Positions 1 through 7,238 of a DNA stretch of 14,320 bases are shown in pieces; the first letter of the stretch is position 1, and every line of letters begins with the position of its first letter. Position numbers and translations under genes: made by a program. This stretch comes from an uncultured Gammaproteobacteria bacterium (lineage in GTDB: Bacteria > Pseudomonadota > Gammaproteobacteria > CAIUAS01), in the NCBI GenBank assembly GCA_903897205.1, contig CAIUAS010000175.1, positions 1 to 14,320 on the forward strand, written 5' to 3'. Below the pieces are notes generated by a model, which was given only the letters and a program-made list of their open reading frames with translations, did no database searches and had not been told where the DNA came from.

Positions 1-2
1 AG

Positions 3-452
3 GATCGACCTTTGTCCAGCAAAATGCATTGCCAGGTGCAAAGACCACTCTCGGTTCACTTCTTGATCTTACGCAGTCGCCTTGGAGTTGGAGCGCGATT
101 TGATGGCGTATTGTTTCTTACGCCTGAATATAATCGCTCTATTCCTGGCGCGCTTAAAAATGCGTTAGACGTCGGCTCACGACCTTATGGACAAAGTATA
201 TGGACCGGCAAACCCGGCGCAATCATGAGCACTTCACCTGGCGCGCTAGGTGCATTTGGCGCTAACCATCATCTGCGGCAAACGCTAGTATTTTTAGATG
301 TCCCTTGCATGCAACAACCAGAAGCTTATATTGGCGGCGTAGCCAATCTATTCGATAACGACGGCAAAATAACCGATCAAAATACGCAAGTATTTCTAGA
401 AAAATTTATGGCAGCATTTGCTCACTGGGTTGCAATTAACGCAAAAAGTTAA
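3..452 (+). CDS. NAD(P)H-dependent FMN/quinone reductase, C-terminal part (N-terminus missing or frameshifted)
   Basis: The frame is open to the left edge of the window. From about base 99 the translation matches the flavodoxin-fold NADPH:FMN/quinone reductase family (ChrR/YieF type): FDGVLFLTPEYNRSIPGALK is the hallmark flavin-contacting segment, followed by GKPGAIMSTSPGALG, HHLRQTLVFLDVP and PEAYIGG, in the same order as in the family. These enzymes transfer electrons from NAD(P)H to FMN-bound substrates such as quinones or chromate in the cytosol. The first 30 or so codons of the frame are Arg/Ser/His-rich and do not resemble the acidic stretch that normally precedes the ADGVLF strand. The N-terminal phosphate-binding loop (GSxRxxS) is not in the window. 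Either a frameshift or rearrangement has destroyed the 5' half, or there is a sequence or assembly error. Only about 117 of the usual 180-190 residues are credible, so the enzyme may be non-functional. The family call is firm; intactness is doubtful. Confidence 0.7.
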   Translation, partial: DRPLSSKMHCQVQRPLSVHFLILRSRLGVGARFDGVLFLTPEYNRSIPGALKNALDVGSRPYGQSIWTGKPGAIMSTSPGALGAFGANHHLRQTLVFLDVPCMQQPEAYIGGVANLFDNDGKITDQNTQVFLEKFMAAFAHWVAINAKS

Positions 453-497
453 ATTAAGAAATAGGGCGTCACATTGGCTTTTGCCCTTAAATTTCAT

Positions 498-527
498 TTG
501 CAGTAATTTCATCTAAGATCGTAGAAT
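498..527 (+). promoter_or_regulatory. Candidate sigma-70 promoter for the 303-aa gene
   Basis: TTGCAG at 498-503 and TAGAAT at 522-527 are separated by 18 bases, about 60 bases before the ATG at 589. The -10 matches 5 of 6 consensus bases, the -35 only 3 of 6. This is inferred from hexamers alone. Confidence 0.3.
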
Positions 528-588
528 AAACAGCAAACGTGTCGTATTCTTTAATAAACTTAAATCGCTTAGATGAGATACTGCACTG

Positions 589-1500
589 ATGAATGCCAAA
601 GCTGAATTTTTTATCGTATACGATGGCCCAACCCTTCAAGCGCATGAAATGGAAGTGCGAGAATTACCCCCTGCTTTATTAGGTATTGGTAACACGCTTG
701 AACAAGCCAATCGTATTTTAAACGGCGAAAAAACTAAAGTGTCGGTAAATGTGAAAGGCGCTTTCAAAGCAGGTTCTTTTGGCATTGAATTTACTGTTAT
801 TCAAGGACATTTATCGCATTTATTAGATTTTTTTAATTCACAACCGGTCACTGGCACTTTAAATCTTTTAGTAAGCATGGGATTTATCGGTACAGGCAGC
901 GGCGGATTAATTGGTCTACTTAAATGGCTGCGTAATAGGCCAATTACCAATGTAAAGCGTATTGAAAATGGCAACGTGCAAATTTCTGTCTCTGATGAAT
1001 ACAGGGAAATAACTCAAGAAGTTCTTGAACTTCTGCGGGATTTCAAGCTTCGCCAAGCGTTAGAAGAGGCCATCACTAAGCCCTTACAAAAAGAAGGTAT
1101 TAATACTTTCGCAGTTAAATTAGATAACAATGCTTTTTTAACAGTCGAAAAAGAGGAACGTGATTGGTTCGCTTGCCCGCCACCACAAGGAGAGGAAATA
1201 GAGGAAAAAATTGAGATTGAAAAATTACAGGTTATTAGCATCAGTTTTCGTGAAGATAATAAATGGCGGTTCACCGATGGCACCACGACTTTTCATGCAA
1301 CGGTATTAGACGAAAAATTTCTAAACCGAATTGCAAATAACGAAGAACACTTTGCAAAAGATGATATCTACGAAGTAAAAATTTGTAAAAAACGCTGGGT
1401 AACAGCCGAAGGCATGATGAAATCCGAGTACGAAATATTAGAGATTATTTCACATTTTAGTGCAGCCAAACAGTTAAAACTGCCTTTTGAAAACGATTAA
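589..1500 (+). CDS. Hypothetical protein, 303 aa, with Gly-rich hydrophobic centre and beta-rich C-terminal domain
   Basis: I recognise the general pattern from uncharacterised bacterial proteins but cannot assign a function. Residues 1-80 look like an alternating beta/alpha domain (YDGPTLQAHEMEVRELPPAL, then KGAFKAGSFGIEF). Residues 88-114 form a hydrophobic Gly-rich stretch (LLVSMGFIGTGSGGLIGLLKWL) that could be a membrane-inserted helix or hairpin. Residues 135-170 are helical and charged. Residues 205-288 look like a small beta-barrel (VISISFREDNKWRF, YEVKICKKRW, KSEYEILEI). The C-terminus ends in LKLPFEND. There is no signal peptide. A GATGAG at 572-577 is a modest ribosome site for the chosen ATG. 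The gene stands alone: a reductase remnant lies upstream and yaiI converges downstream. Coding is well supported by length and composition; the membrane segment is an inference. Confidence 0.85.
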   Translation: MNAKAEFFIVYDGPTLQAHEMEVRELPPALLGIGNTLEQANRILNGEKTKVSVNVKGAFKAGSFGIEFTVIQGHLSHLLDFFNSQPVTGTLNLLVSMGFIGTGSGGLIGLLKWLRNRPITNVKRIENGNVQISVSDEYREITQEVLELLRDFKLRQALEEAITKPLQKEGINTFAVKLDNNAFLTVEKEERDWFACPPPQGEEIEEKIEIEKLQVISISFREDNKWRFTDGTTTFHATVLDEKFLNRIANNEEHFAKDDIYEVKICKKRWVTAEGMMKSEYEILEIISHFSAAKQLKLPFEND

Positions 1501-1545
1501 TTTTAGCTTAAAAATTTATCATTTTTACGCAGCAAATGCAGATTA

Positions 1546-1989
1546 TTAACGCCGGCTAAGCATTTTATCTAAACAATTTGCAAAAGCCTGAATATCTCTT
1601 TGACTTAATTGCGCAGGCCCGCCTGTGAGCATGCCGTTGTTTCTTAATTCTGCATTGAGATCACGAATAGCCAGTTGTTGTTTAATATTTTCTTTCGTAT
1701 AAAACTGCCCACGAGGATTTAAAGCAACGCCTCCTTTGGCAATAGCGGCATCTGCTAAGGGGATATCGGCGGTAACAACCAGCTCATTTTGCTCGATATT
1801 TTGAATAATATAATTATCCGCCACATCAAAGCCTGCCGGCACTTGCACTTTTTTGATCAAAGGGGATAACGGCGTCTGCAGCGGTTGATTAGCGACGAGT
1901 ATAACCTGCGTTTTAGTGCGAATAGCCGCACGATATAAAATTTCTTTCATAAGCTTAGGACAAGCATCCGCATCGACCCATATACGCAT
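1546..1989 (-). CDS. yaiI: YaiI/YqxD family protein (UPF0178, DUF188)
   Basis: The 147-aa product matches the UPF0178 family along its whole length (E. coli YaiI is about 150 aa). It opens with IWVDADACP (Asp6 and Asp8, the acidic pair of the PIN-like fold), then KEILYRAA, LVANQPL, VPAGFDVADNYI, VTADIPLADAAI, ALNPRGQFYT and LTGGPAQLSQRDIQAFA. The family is thought to be a PIN-like, possibly nuclease-related protein; its physiological role is not established. The ATG at 1989 has an AGGAG ribosome site about 7 bases upstream, and this site overlaps the TAG stop of the LysR gene (LysR stop at 2002-2000). The two genes are therefore probably co-transcribed and may be translationally coupled. Confidence 0.95.
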   Translation of the reverse strand: MRIWVDADACPKLMKEILYRAAIRTKTQVILVANQPLQTPLSPLIKKVQVPAGFDVADNYIIQNIEQNELVVTADIPLADAAIAKGGVALNPRGQFYTKENIKQQLAIRDLNAELRNNGMLTGGPAQLSQRDIQAFANCLDKMLSRR

Positions 1990-1999
1990 TCACGAACTC

Positions 2000-2872
2000 C
2001 TATAACAGATTAATTAAAAAAAAATCGATAAACTTTCTGACCTTCGGTTGTACATAACGGTAGTTCGGATAATAGTAATAAACATTTTCATCAACCGCTT
2101 GGTAAGCTTCTAACACACTTATTAACTCGCCCGACTTTAAAGCTTCTGCAAGCACATAGAGCGGTAACTGAACCAAACCTAGCCCTTGCTTAGCACACTC
2201 AATCATCGCCACAATACTATTTAGATATAAATAAGGTTTTATCGAGAGCGCATAACTTGGTTTAAGTTTAATGGCACGTTCAACTGGACGACCACGATGC
2301 CCGATATGCAAATGCTGAGTTAAATCATTTAATTTTTCAGGAATACCTTTCTCCGCAAAATATTGTGGCGACGCACATAATATATAACGTGTCGTTGCCA
2401 TTTTTTTTCGTACAATATCCAAAGGCGCCGGTAAAGAAAAACCCAGTGCCAAATCGACTTGCTCGCGTTCAAAATTAGGAATTCGCTCATTGGTATCAAT
2501 ATTTAATTGCAGCTTTGGATAGCGTTGCAAAAATGTTTTTAATTTAGGAAAAATAAGTTGTTTTGCAAAATATTCAAATGCAACAACTTGTAAAGTTCCT
2601 TCAGGTTCTTCATGAAATTGCTGGCAAATTGAACGTGCATCATCTAATTCTTTTTTAAGACGCACACATTGTTCTAATAAAACTTTACCATGCTCTGTTA
2701 AATGCAGGCGTTGACCTTGCCTGGAAAATAAATCTACTCGAAGCTCCGCTTCTAAATGTTTAATTTGTTTACTTAACGAAGCCTTGGTCACGCCCAAAAC
2801 GGCTGCCGCCTGCGTGATACTGCTGGCCTGTGCTACATAGGTAAATAATTCGAAGCGATCTAAACTAGACAT
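2000..2872 (-). CDS. LysR-family transcriptional regulator
   Basis: This 290-aa protein has the LysR layout. An N-terminal winged helix-turn-helix spans residues about 3-62, with recognition region ITQAAAVLGVTKASLSKQIK and then LEAELRVDLFSRQGQRLHLTEHG. An effector-binding domain of the periplasmic-binding-protein type fills the rest (LQVVAFEYFAKQLIFPKL, ERIPNFEREQVDLALGF, QGLGLVQLPLYVLAEAL). The length is typical of the family. It is divergent from the MFS efflux gene, the standard arrangement in which the regulator controls itself and the neighbouring pump. A perfect inverted repeat at 2920-2940 sits where such an operator is expected. yaiI follows 10 nt downstream on the same strand. The effector molecule cannot be inferred from sequence. 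Confidence 0.95.
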   Translation of the reverse strand: MSSLDRFELFTYVAQASSITQAAAVLGVTKASLSKQIKHLEAELRVDLFSRQGQRLHLTEHGKVLLEQCVRLKKELDDARSICQQFHEEPEGTLQVVAFEYFAKQLIFPKLKTFLQRYPKLQLNIDTNERIPNFEREQVDLALGFSLPAPLDIVRKKMATTRYILCASPQYFAEKGIPEKLNDLTQHLHIGHRGRPVERAIKLKPSYALSIKPYLYLNSIVAMIECAKQGLGLVQLPLYVLAEALKSGELISVLEAYQAVDENVYYYYPNYRYVQPKVRKFIDFFLINLL

Positions 2873-2902
2873 TTGTCAACCATAACGAAACAACTGTTGC
2901 TT

Positions 2903-2931
2903 ATTATAGGACTATATATCCTTAATGGAAA
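2903..2931 (-). promoter_or_regulatory. Candidate promoter of the LysR gene
   Basis: On the minus strand TATAAT (2908-2903, perfect -10) lies 17 bases from TTTCCA (2931-2926, 4 of 6 to the -35 consensus). Transcription would start about 25 bases before the LysR ATG. The -35 lies within the inverted repeat at 2920-2940, so binding there could repress lysR. Confidence 0.45.
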
Positions 2932-2940
2932 CAATTAAGG
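2920..2940. promoter_or_regulatory. Likely LysR operator: perfect 7-bp dyad with 7-bp spacer
   Basis: CCTTAAT (2920-2926) and ATTAAGG (2934-2940) are exact reverse complements separated by GGAAACA. Interrupted AT-rich dyads with an N7 spacer between divergent genes are typical LysR binding sites. The strict T-N11-A form is not centred on the symmetry axis here. The dyad overlaps the lysR -35 and also the first ATG of the MFS reading frame (2925), making that ATG a doubtful start. Confidence 0.5.
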
Positions 2941-2972
2941 TCAACTCATCCAAGATAATGAGATTTTCCAAT

Positions 2973-4346
2973 ATGCAAAACCGATCAACTCCATCCACTC
3001 CTCCCAACAAGCTAATACCATTAATAGCACTATGTCTTGGCTATTTCATGGTGATCATCGATGTCACCATTGTTAATATTGCCTTGCCTAGTTTAGGTAA
3101 AGATTTACACGGTGGCGTTGCTGATTTGCAATGGGTCGTTGATGGTTATACGTTAAGTTTTGCCTGCTTATTATTATCCGCCGGGTATCTTGCCGATAGA
3201 TTAGGCGCTAAAAAAAGCTTTCTCGCTGGGTTAATATTTTTTGTATTGACCTCTTTAGGTTGCAGCTTAGCAATTAATTTTGGCCTATTAATTTTTTTCA
3301 GAATCTTGCAAGGTATTGCTGCTGCTTTATTAGTTCCCACTTCGCTTGCGTTAATTAATGTGGCTTATCCCAATAAAGTGGAACGCGCTAAAGCCATCGG
3401 TTTATGGGCTAGTATAGGCGGAATGGCTGCCGCTGCCGGCCCACTTTTAGGCGCAATATTAACAACGTGGTTTAGTTGGCGAGCTGTTTTTTTAGTGAAC
3501 ATTCCTGTTGGCATCAGTGCTATTTTACTCACGATTAATTACGTACCCAATCCTGGTAACCTCGCAAAAAATAGCTTCGATTTTTTAGGACAAATCGTTG
3601 GCATTATTAGCATTGCTTCATTGGCATTTAGCTTAATTGAAGCAGGCCGGCTAGGTTGGCTATCACCGATTATTATTGGCAGTTCCATTATTTTTTTAGC
3701 TGCTTTTATTAGTTTTTTAATAATAGAACAACGAACCCCTTCACCCATGTTGCCTTTAGCGCTTTTTAAATCAAAGAATTTTTCAGCGGCGGTTGTTATA
3801 GGCATGTTACTTAACAGCGGATTCTATGGCGAATTATTTGTGCTACCACTTTATTTTCAACAACTAAGAGAATATTCCGTATTAATCACTGGTTTAGCCA
3901 TATTGCCTCAAACAGCCTTTATTGCCATTGCTTCTTTTTTAGCAGGAAGAATAACGAGTAAATTTGGGCCTAAATGGCCCATCATTATAGGGCTTATTAT
4001 GGGTGCAAGCGGTTTTCTCGCACTATTAATAACCCAAGCAACTACGCCTTCTTATTGGATACTCATTTTACCGTTAGTCGCCATTGGATTTGGCGCTGCA
4101 CTTGCAGTGCCTGCAACCACGATCGCGGTTATTAATGCTGCGCCTAATCAGTGCGCGGGGATTGCGTCAGGCGCATTTAATGCGAGCCGCCAATTAGGCA
4201 GTTTAATGGGAGTAGCTCTCTTTGGAACAATCCTTAATGGTTCCGCACGATTTATTACAGGAATGCACATTACCTTAAGCTTAGGGGCAATAGCATTTTT
4301 GTTTGGAAGTGTACTTGCCTGGTTATTTGTGCTTCGTCATATATAA
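2973..4346 (+). CDS. MFS multidrug efflux transporter, DHA2 (EmrB/QacA) family
   Basis: This is a 14-helix-type inner-membrane proton antiporter of the DHA2 family, expected to export drugs or other toxic compounds. Counting from the upstream ATG at 2925, the family motifs are: GYFMVIIDVTIVNIALP (residues 39-55, motif D1, with the membrane Asp46), GYLADRLGAKKSFLAG (87-102, motif A), RILQG (126-130, motif B) and GLWASIGGMAAAAGPLLGA (159-177, motif C of antiporters). Hydrophobic segments continue to the C-terminus. I prefer the ATG at 2973 (457 aa): it gives the short cytoplasmic tail usual in the family, has GAGA about 9 bases upstream, and leaves the inverted repeat at 2920-2940 outside the gene. 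The ATG at 2925 (473 aa) remains possible. Being divergent from a LysR gene suggests inducible expression. No periplasmic adaptor (EmrA-like) gene is next to it. Substrate is unknown. Confidence 0.93.
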   Translation: MQNRSTPSTPPNKLIPLIALCLGYFMVIIDVTIVNIALPSLGKDLHGGVADLQWVVDGYTLSFACLLLSAGYLADRLGAKKSFLAGLIFFVLTSLGCSLAINFGLLIFFRILQGIAAALLVPTSLALINVAYPNKVERAKAIGLWASIGGMAAAAGPLLGAILTTWFSWRAVFLVNIPVGISAILLTINYVPNPGNLAKNSFDFLGQIVGIISIASLAFSLIEAGRLGWLSPIIIGSSIIFLAAFISFLIIEQRTPSPMLPLALFKSKNFSAAVVIGMLLNSGFYGELFVLPLYFQQLREYSVLITGLAILPQTAFIAIASFLAGRITSKFGPKWPIIIGLIMGASGFLALLITQATTPSYWILILPLVAIGFGAALAVPATTIAVINAAPNQCAGIASGAFNASRQLGSLMGVALFGTILNGSARFITGMHITLSLGAIAFLFGSVLAWLFVLRHI

Positions 4347-4436
4347 TTTTGTCTTAATAATTAACTATAATTTTTTGCTTTCTATTATATGAGCATTTTT
4401 TTGCTGGCTAACCGTTGGCATAAACTTTCTTTATAT

Positions 4437-4466
4437 TTGCTTGCCAGCCTCCTTTCATGTTAGGAT
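4437..4466 (+). promoter_or_regulatory. Weak candidate promoter for yegD
   Basis: TTGCTT (4437-4442) and TAGGAT (4461-4466) are 18 bases apart, about 60 bases before the yegD ATG at 4528. Both hexamers are imperfect. The match is suggestive only. Confidence 0.22.
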
Positions 4467-4483
4467 TTGCGCCCATTTTTTAA

Positions 4484-4497
4484 AGCAAGTGCTTGCT
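4484..4497. repeat. Inverted repeat in the yegD leader
   Basis: AGCAAG (4484-4489) and CTTGCT (4492-4497) are exact reverse complements around TG. The repeat lies 30 bases before the yegD start and just after the candidate -10. It could be an operator; two bases are too few for an RNA hairpin loop, so a DNA site is more likely than a terminator. Confidence 0.35.
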
Positions 4498-4527
4498 AAA
4501 TCGCAAGAAAAACACTCAGGTGACCTT

Positions 4528-5790
4528 ATGAAAACCGCGCAATTTTGTGGACTTGATTTTGGTACTAGTAATTCTACCATTGGTGTTTACAAAAATAAAA
4601 ACTGCCAATTAGTGCCACTGGAAGGTAATAAAATTCCTATCCGCTCAGCTATTTTCTATGATACAGAACTGAACGAATTATCTTTTGGTCAAGCGGGAAT
4701 AGATGCTTATCTTAATAGCATTCCAGGGCGCTTAATGATGTCGTTAAAATCGGTGTTAGGCTCTGCTTTAATGCAAGATAAAACCGTTATTTTTAATAAA
4801 TTAGTTCCTTACACCGAAATTCTCGGCCAATTTATGCAGCATTTAAAGCAGCAGGCTGAAAAAACCTTAAATACTGAACTTACTCAAGTGGTGTTAGGGC
4901 GCCCCGTGCGTTTTCATGATCAGGATGATGAGAAAGATAAATTGGCCGAAGCAACGCTAGCGCAAATAGCACGCCAGTTGGGATTTAAGGAAATTGAATT
5001 TCAATACGAACCTATTGCCGCGGCACTGGCTTATGAACAAACCATTACCACCGAACAATTAGCATTAATTGTTGACATAGGGGGTGGCACCTCCGATTTC
5101 ACGGTGATTCGCTTAACACCTAACAATAAAAAAGCCGATCGAACGCCTGATGTTTTATCTAATCATGGCATTCATTTAGGCGGAACGGATTTTGATCGAA
5201 GCTTAAGTTTGCAAGCAGTCATGCCCTTGTTAGGCAAAGGATCATTAGTGCGCGGTTCTAGCAGCGACATTCAAGTGCCTAATAGTTTTTATTTTGATCT
5301 CACCACGTGGCACACATTAAATTTTTTATACACCACGCAAACCCTGCAACAAATTCGCGCACTTTATACTGCTGCACACGATAAACACTTAGTAGGTCGC
5401 TTATTACAAGTTCTACAAAACAAACAAGGCCATCGTCTATTAAATAGTGTGGAATTAAGCAAGCAACAATTAAGTGACGTCATTGAAATACAGCTTAATT
5501 TAGCTTTTATTGAACAACAACTAAGCGCATTAATTACCAGGCAACAATTTAATACCGCGATAGAAAATCACATCAATGATGTAGTTGACACCATCAAACA
5601 AACTATCCACATGGCGAATATAAATCATGCTGCCATTGATGCCATTTTTTATACCGGTGGTTCCACTAAAATTCCCGTCATCCGCGCAAAAATTAATGCA
5701 TTATTACCACAAGCTAAAATTATTCAAGGAGATGCCTTTGGCAGTGTAGGCTTAGGCTTAACGCTCGACGCGGCTAACAAATTTAATTAA
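4528..5790 (+). CDS. yegD: Hsp70-family protein YegD (DnaK-like ATPase domain protein)
   Basis: This 420-aa protein is an actin-fold ATPase of the Hsp70 superfamily, matching YegD rather than DnaK. Motifs counted from the chosen start: GLDFGTSNST (residues 8-17, phosphate 1 loop), GRPVRFHD, FQYEPIAAALAYE, LIVDIGGGTSDFTVIRL (near 180-196, phosphate 2 loop), GIHLGGTDFDRSLS, and FYTGGSTKIPVIR (near 374-386, adenosine loop). It lacks DnaK's C-terminal substrate-binding domain, as is normal for YegD (about 450 aa in E. coli). Its client and role are not established; it is presumed a cytosolic chaperone-like ATPase. I start at the ATG at 4528, which has AGGTGA just upstream and begins immediately before the first phosphate loop. 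The in-frame ATG at 4441 would add 29 residues with no family match. It converges on pldA with no intervening base. Confidence 0.93.
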   Translation: MKTAQFCGLDFGTSNSTIGVYKNKNCQLVPLEGNKIPIRSAIFYDTELNELSFGQAGIDAYLNSIPGRLMMSLKSVLGSALMQDKTVIFNKLVPYTEILGQFMQHLKQQAEKTLNTELTQVVLGRPVRFHDQDDEKDKLAEATLAQIARQLGFKEIEFQYEPIAAALAYEQTITTEQLALIVDIGGGTSDFTVIRLTPNNKKADRTPDVLSNHGIHLGGTDFDRSLSLQAVMPLLGKGSLVRGSSSDIQVPNSFYFDLTTWHTLNFLYTTQTLQQIRALYTAAHDKHLVGRLLQVLQNKQGHRLLNSVELSKQQLSDVIEIQLNLAFIEQQLSALITRQQFNTAIENHINDVVDTIKQTIHMANINHAAIDAIFYTGGSTKIPVIRAKINALLPQAKIIQGDAFGSVGLGLTLDAANKFN

Positions 5791-6639
5791 TCAAATCCAA
5801 TCATTTAATGCAATACCAATGCCCGCACTATTGGTATAATGATTGTATTCAATTAAACTTTGTCCGTAACCACTAAAATATTGTATATAACCTTTAAAGT
5901 GTGAACTTAAAGGAAACGACCAATTGGCTTGCACAGCGCCTCGCTTAAAATTACTTTCAAAAACATTACGCATATTTAAAGAAAAAACTTGTCGATTATA
6001 TTTATAAGCAATTAATTCACGGCCATAACCTAAGTATTTTGAAATATCACGATTATGTTGCCCCATTGAAGCATCATGAATGTCATACCATGGTTTAACA
6101 TTCACCAACCAATTTTGATTAGCTAAAATAGCATCGGCATACAATCGGTTCCAGCTACGTTCTAACGCGCCACCACGTCCATTGGATTGATGCACAACCC
6201 CCACATTAACAAATTTTAATTGCCAACCGTTTGTAATAGGTAAATTTAATTTATTTTCTACGTATAATTCGGGTTGATAATTAGTTTCGCGAAAAAAGGG
6301 CGAATTGTTATAAGCCTGCCAATAAGAAAGTTGAGTATAGGCGGCATATAAGGTGCTATTAGGGCTAATAAAGTTATGCCACACGGGCACTTTAAAACTG
6401 ACTTGGAAATTAACTTCTAGCTTATTGAGTTTTTGCTGATCAGGCGTAGCATTCTGATAAACAGTACTATCAGTTTTTTCTGTATAATAAAACGGTAACA
6501 GATAGGTGGGTTGATATAAACTAATCCAAGTGGGGACATCAAGTTGCGCCGTGACCGCTTTAGTTATATCTGATGCAAAACTACTGTTTGCGTAAACTAA
6601 TAATGTAAAAGCCAATAAACGAGAGAAATTTCGCAGCAT
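5791..6639 (-). CDS. pldA: Outer-membrane phospholipase A (OMPLA)
   Basis: A 282-aa outer-membrane beta-barrel lipase that hydrolyses acyl chains of phospholipids misplaced in the outer leaflet. Residues 1-22 form a signal peptide (LLAFTLLVYANSSFA, cleavage expected after SFA). The catalytic block VVHQSNGRGGALERSWNR has His150, Ser152 and Asn164, the same 2 and 14 residue spacings as the E. coli triad His142-Ser144-Asn156. Alternating strands follow, and the C-terminus GIGIALNDWI resembles the closing strand of the barrel. The length is close to E. coli PldA (289 aa). OMPLA dimerises and needs calcium when active. A GATAAT/TTGTAA promoter lies just upstream. The gene ends exactly against the yegD stop codon on the other strand. 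Confidence 0.95.
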   Translation of the reverse strand: MLRNFSRLLAFTLLVYANSSFASDITKAVTAQLDVPTWISLYQPTYLLPFYYTEKTDSTVYQNATPDQQKLNKLEVNFQVSFKVPVWHNFISPNSTLYAAYTQLSYWQAYNNSPFFRETNYQPELYVENKLNLPITNGWQLKFVNVGVVHQSNGRGGALERSWNRLYADAILANQNWLVNVKPWYDIHDASMGQHNRDISKYLGYGRELIAYKYNRQVFSLNMRNVFESNFKRGAVQANWSFPLSSHFKGYIQYFSGYGQSLIEYNHYTNSAGIGIALNDWI

Positions 6640-6657
6640 ATCATTTAATCCAAATTA

Positions 6658-6686
6658 ATTATCCGTTAATAGCGCAAAGATTACAA
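6658..6686 (-). promoter_or_regulatory. Candidate sigma-70 promoter of pldA
   Basis: On the minus strand TTGTAA (6686-6681) and GATAAT (6663-6658) are separated by exactly 17 bases. The -10 matches 5 of 6 and the -35 4 of 6 consensus bases. The transcript would start about 10-12 bases before the pldA ATG at 6639; GGAT 8 bases before the ATG is a weak ribosome site. Confidence 0.45.
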
Positions 6687-6939
6687 TGAAACTAAAGCTT
6701 TTGCTAGTTATTGCACGCATAGCTGATTTAAACAGCAAAGCGAGAAAGTAACTTAATTTTGTTTAAGCATATAGCTTACTGTGAAATACAATTAATCCTG
6801 TAAAATATAACTATATAAAATTTACAACTAAGCAATAATATTTTTTAACCGTTTTTTTCTTACACTTTAAATCTATATTTACTTATTTTATAAATCAATC
6901 AAGCATCGCATAATAAGGACGCATTCTAAATTTTAATCA
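6687..6939. other. AT-rich noncoding gap between divergent pldA and the KGG gene
   Basis: The full gap runs from 6640 to 7005. This central part is very AT-rich, with A and T runs (for example 6841-6860), and contains no convincing reading frame, RNA gene or clear promoter pair for the plus-strand gene. Its length suggests regulatory DNA for the stress gene, but I see no specific site other than the inverted repeat that follows it. Confidence 0.5.
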
Positions 6940-6960
6940 AAAATATTGCGCAAATATTTT
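6940..6960. repeat. 8-bp inverted repeat upstream of the KGG stress gene
   Basis: AAAATATT (6940-6947) and AATATTTT (6953-6960) are exact reverse complements around GCGCA. The repeat lies 45 bases before the ATG at 7006. It could be a regulator site or a leader hairpin; the AT-only arms make chance occurrence plausible. Confidence 0.35.
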
Positions 6961-7005
6961 CTTAAAGCAAATGTTTATTATATCTATTTAAAACAGGAGG
7001 AATTT

Positions 7006-7218
7006 ATGGCAAGCACACCAGAAAGCGGACGCAAAAGCGCTGAAACTTTGAACCCTGATCCAGAAAAAAAATCTTCTGCTGCACAAAAAACAGCAGACAC
7101 CCGTAAGCGTGAAAATCCCGAGGCTTTCCGTGAAATGGGTGAAAAAGGTGGAAAAACTGGCGGTTCTGTGAGTGGTTCACCTTCACAGGGCAGTAAAAAA
7201 GAAGAAGGCACCAAATAA
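7006..7218 (+). CDS. Small KGG-motif general stress protein (YciG/GsiB type)
   Basis: A 70-aa, very hydrophilic, Lys/Ser/Glu-rich protein. Residues 38-53 (NPEAFREMGEKGGKTGG) match the KGG repeat of stress-induced small proteins such as E. coli YciG and Bacillus GsiB. A degenerate copy seems to precede it (DPEKKSSAAQKTADTRK, residues 18-34), which keeps the PE start but has lost the KGG. YciG and GsiB carry several intact repeats, so this one is reduced. Such proteins are intrinsically disordered and induced by osmotic, stationary-phase or desiccation stress; the molecular role is unclear. The start at 7006 is fixed by a perfect AGGAGG (6995-7000) 5 bases upstream, a very strong ribosome site. 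A further upstream frame to 6946 has no family match. A strong terminator at 7239-7270 makes it a single-gene transcript. Confidence 0.88.
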   Translation: MASTPESGRKSAETLNPDPEKKSSAAQKTADTRKRENPEAFREMGEKGGKTGGSVSGSPSQGSKKEEGTK

Positions 7219-7238
7219 TTGCATCCGCTTTACAAACC

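Noticed and set aside
1..98. Minus-strand reading VVFAPGNAFCW resembling the C-terminal part of a MocR-type aminotransferase.
   Set aside because: The match is one short motif-like stretch in an uncertain region at the window edge; too weak to call a gene fragment.
463..487. AGGGC ... GCCCT inverted repeat after the reductase stop, possible terminator.
   Set aside because: Only 5 bp with a 15-base loop and no T run after it.
1509..1527. TAAAAAT-N5-ATTTTTA hairpin between the converging 303-aa gene and yaiI.
   Set aside because: The stem is all A/T and could not form a stable terminator; frequent by chance in this AT-rich DNA.
4441..4527. Upstream extension of the yegD frame by 29 codons.
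   Set aside because: It has no homology, overlaps the likely promoter and leader, and the ATG at 4528 has an AGGTGA site right before the first ATPase motif.
6946..7005. Upstream extension of the KGG frame by 20 codons.
   Set aside because: It covers the AT-rich leader and the AGGAGG site, which clearly serves the ATG at 7006.
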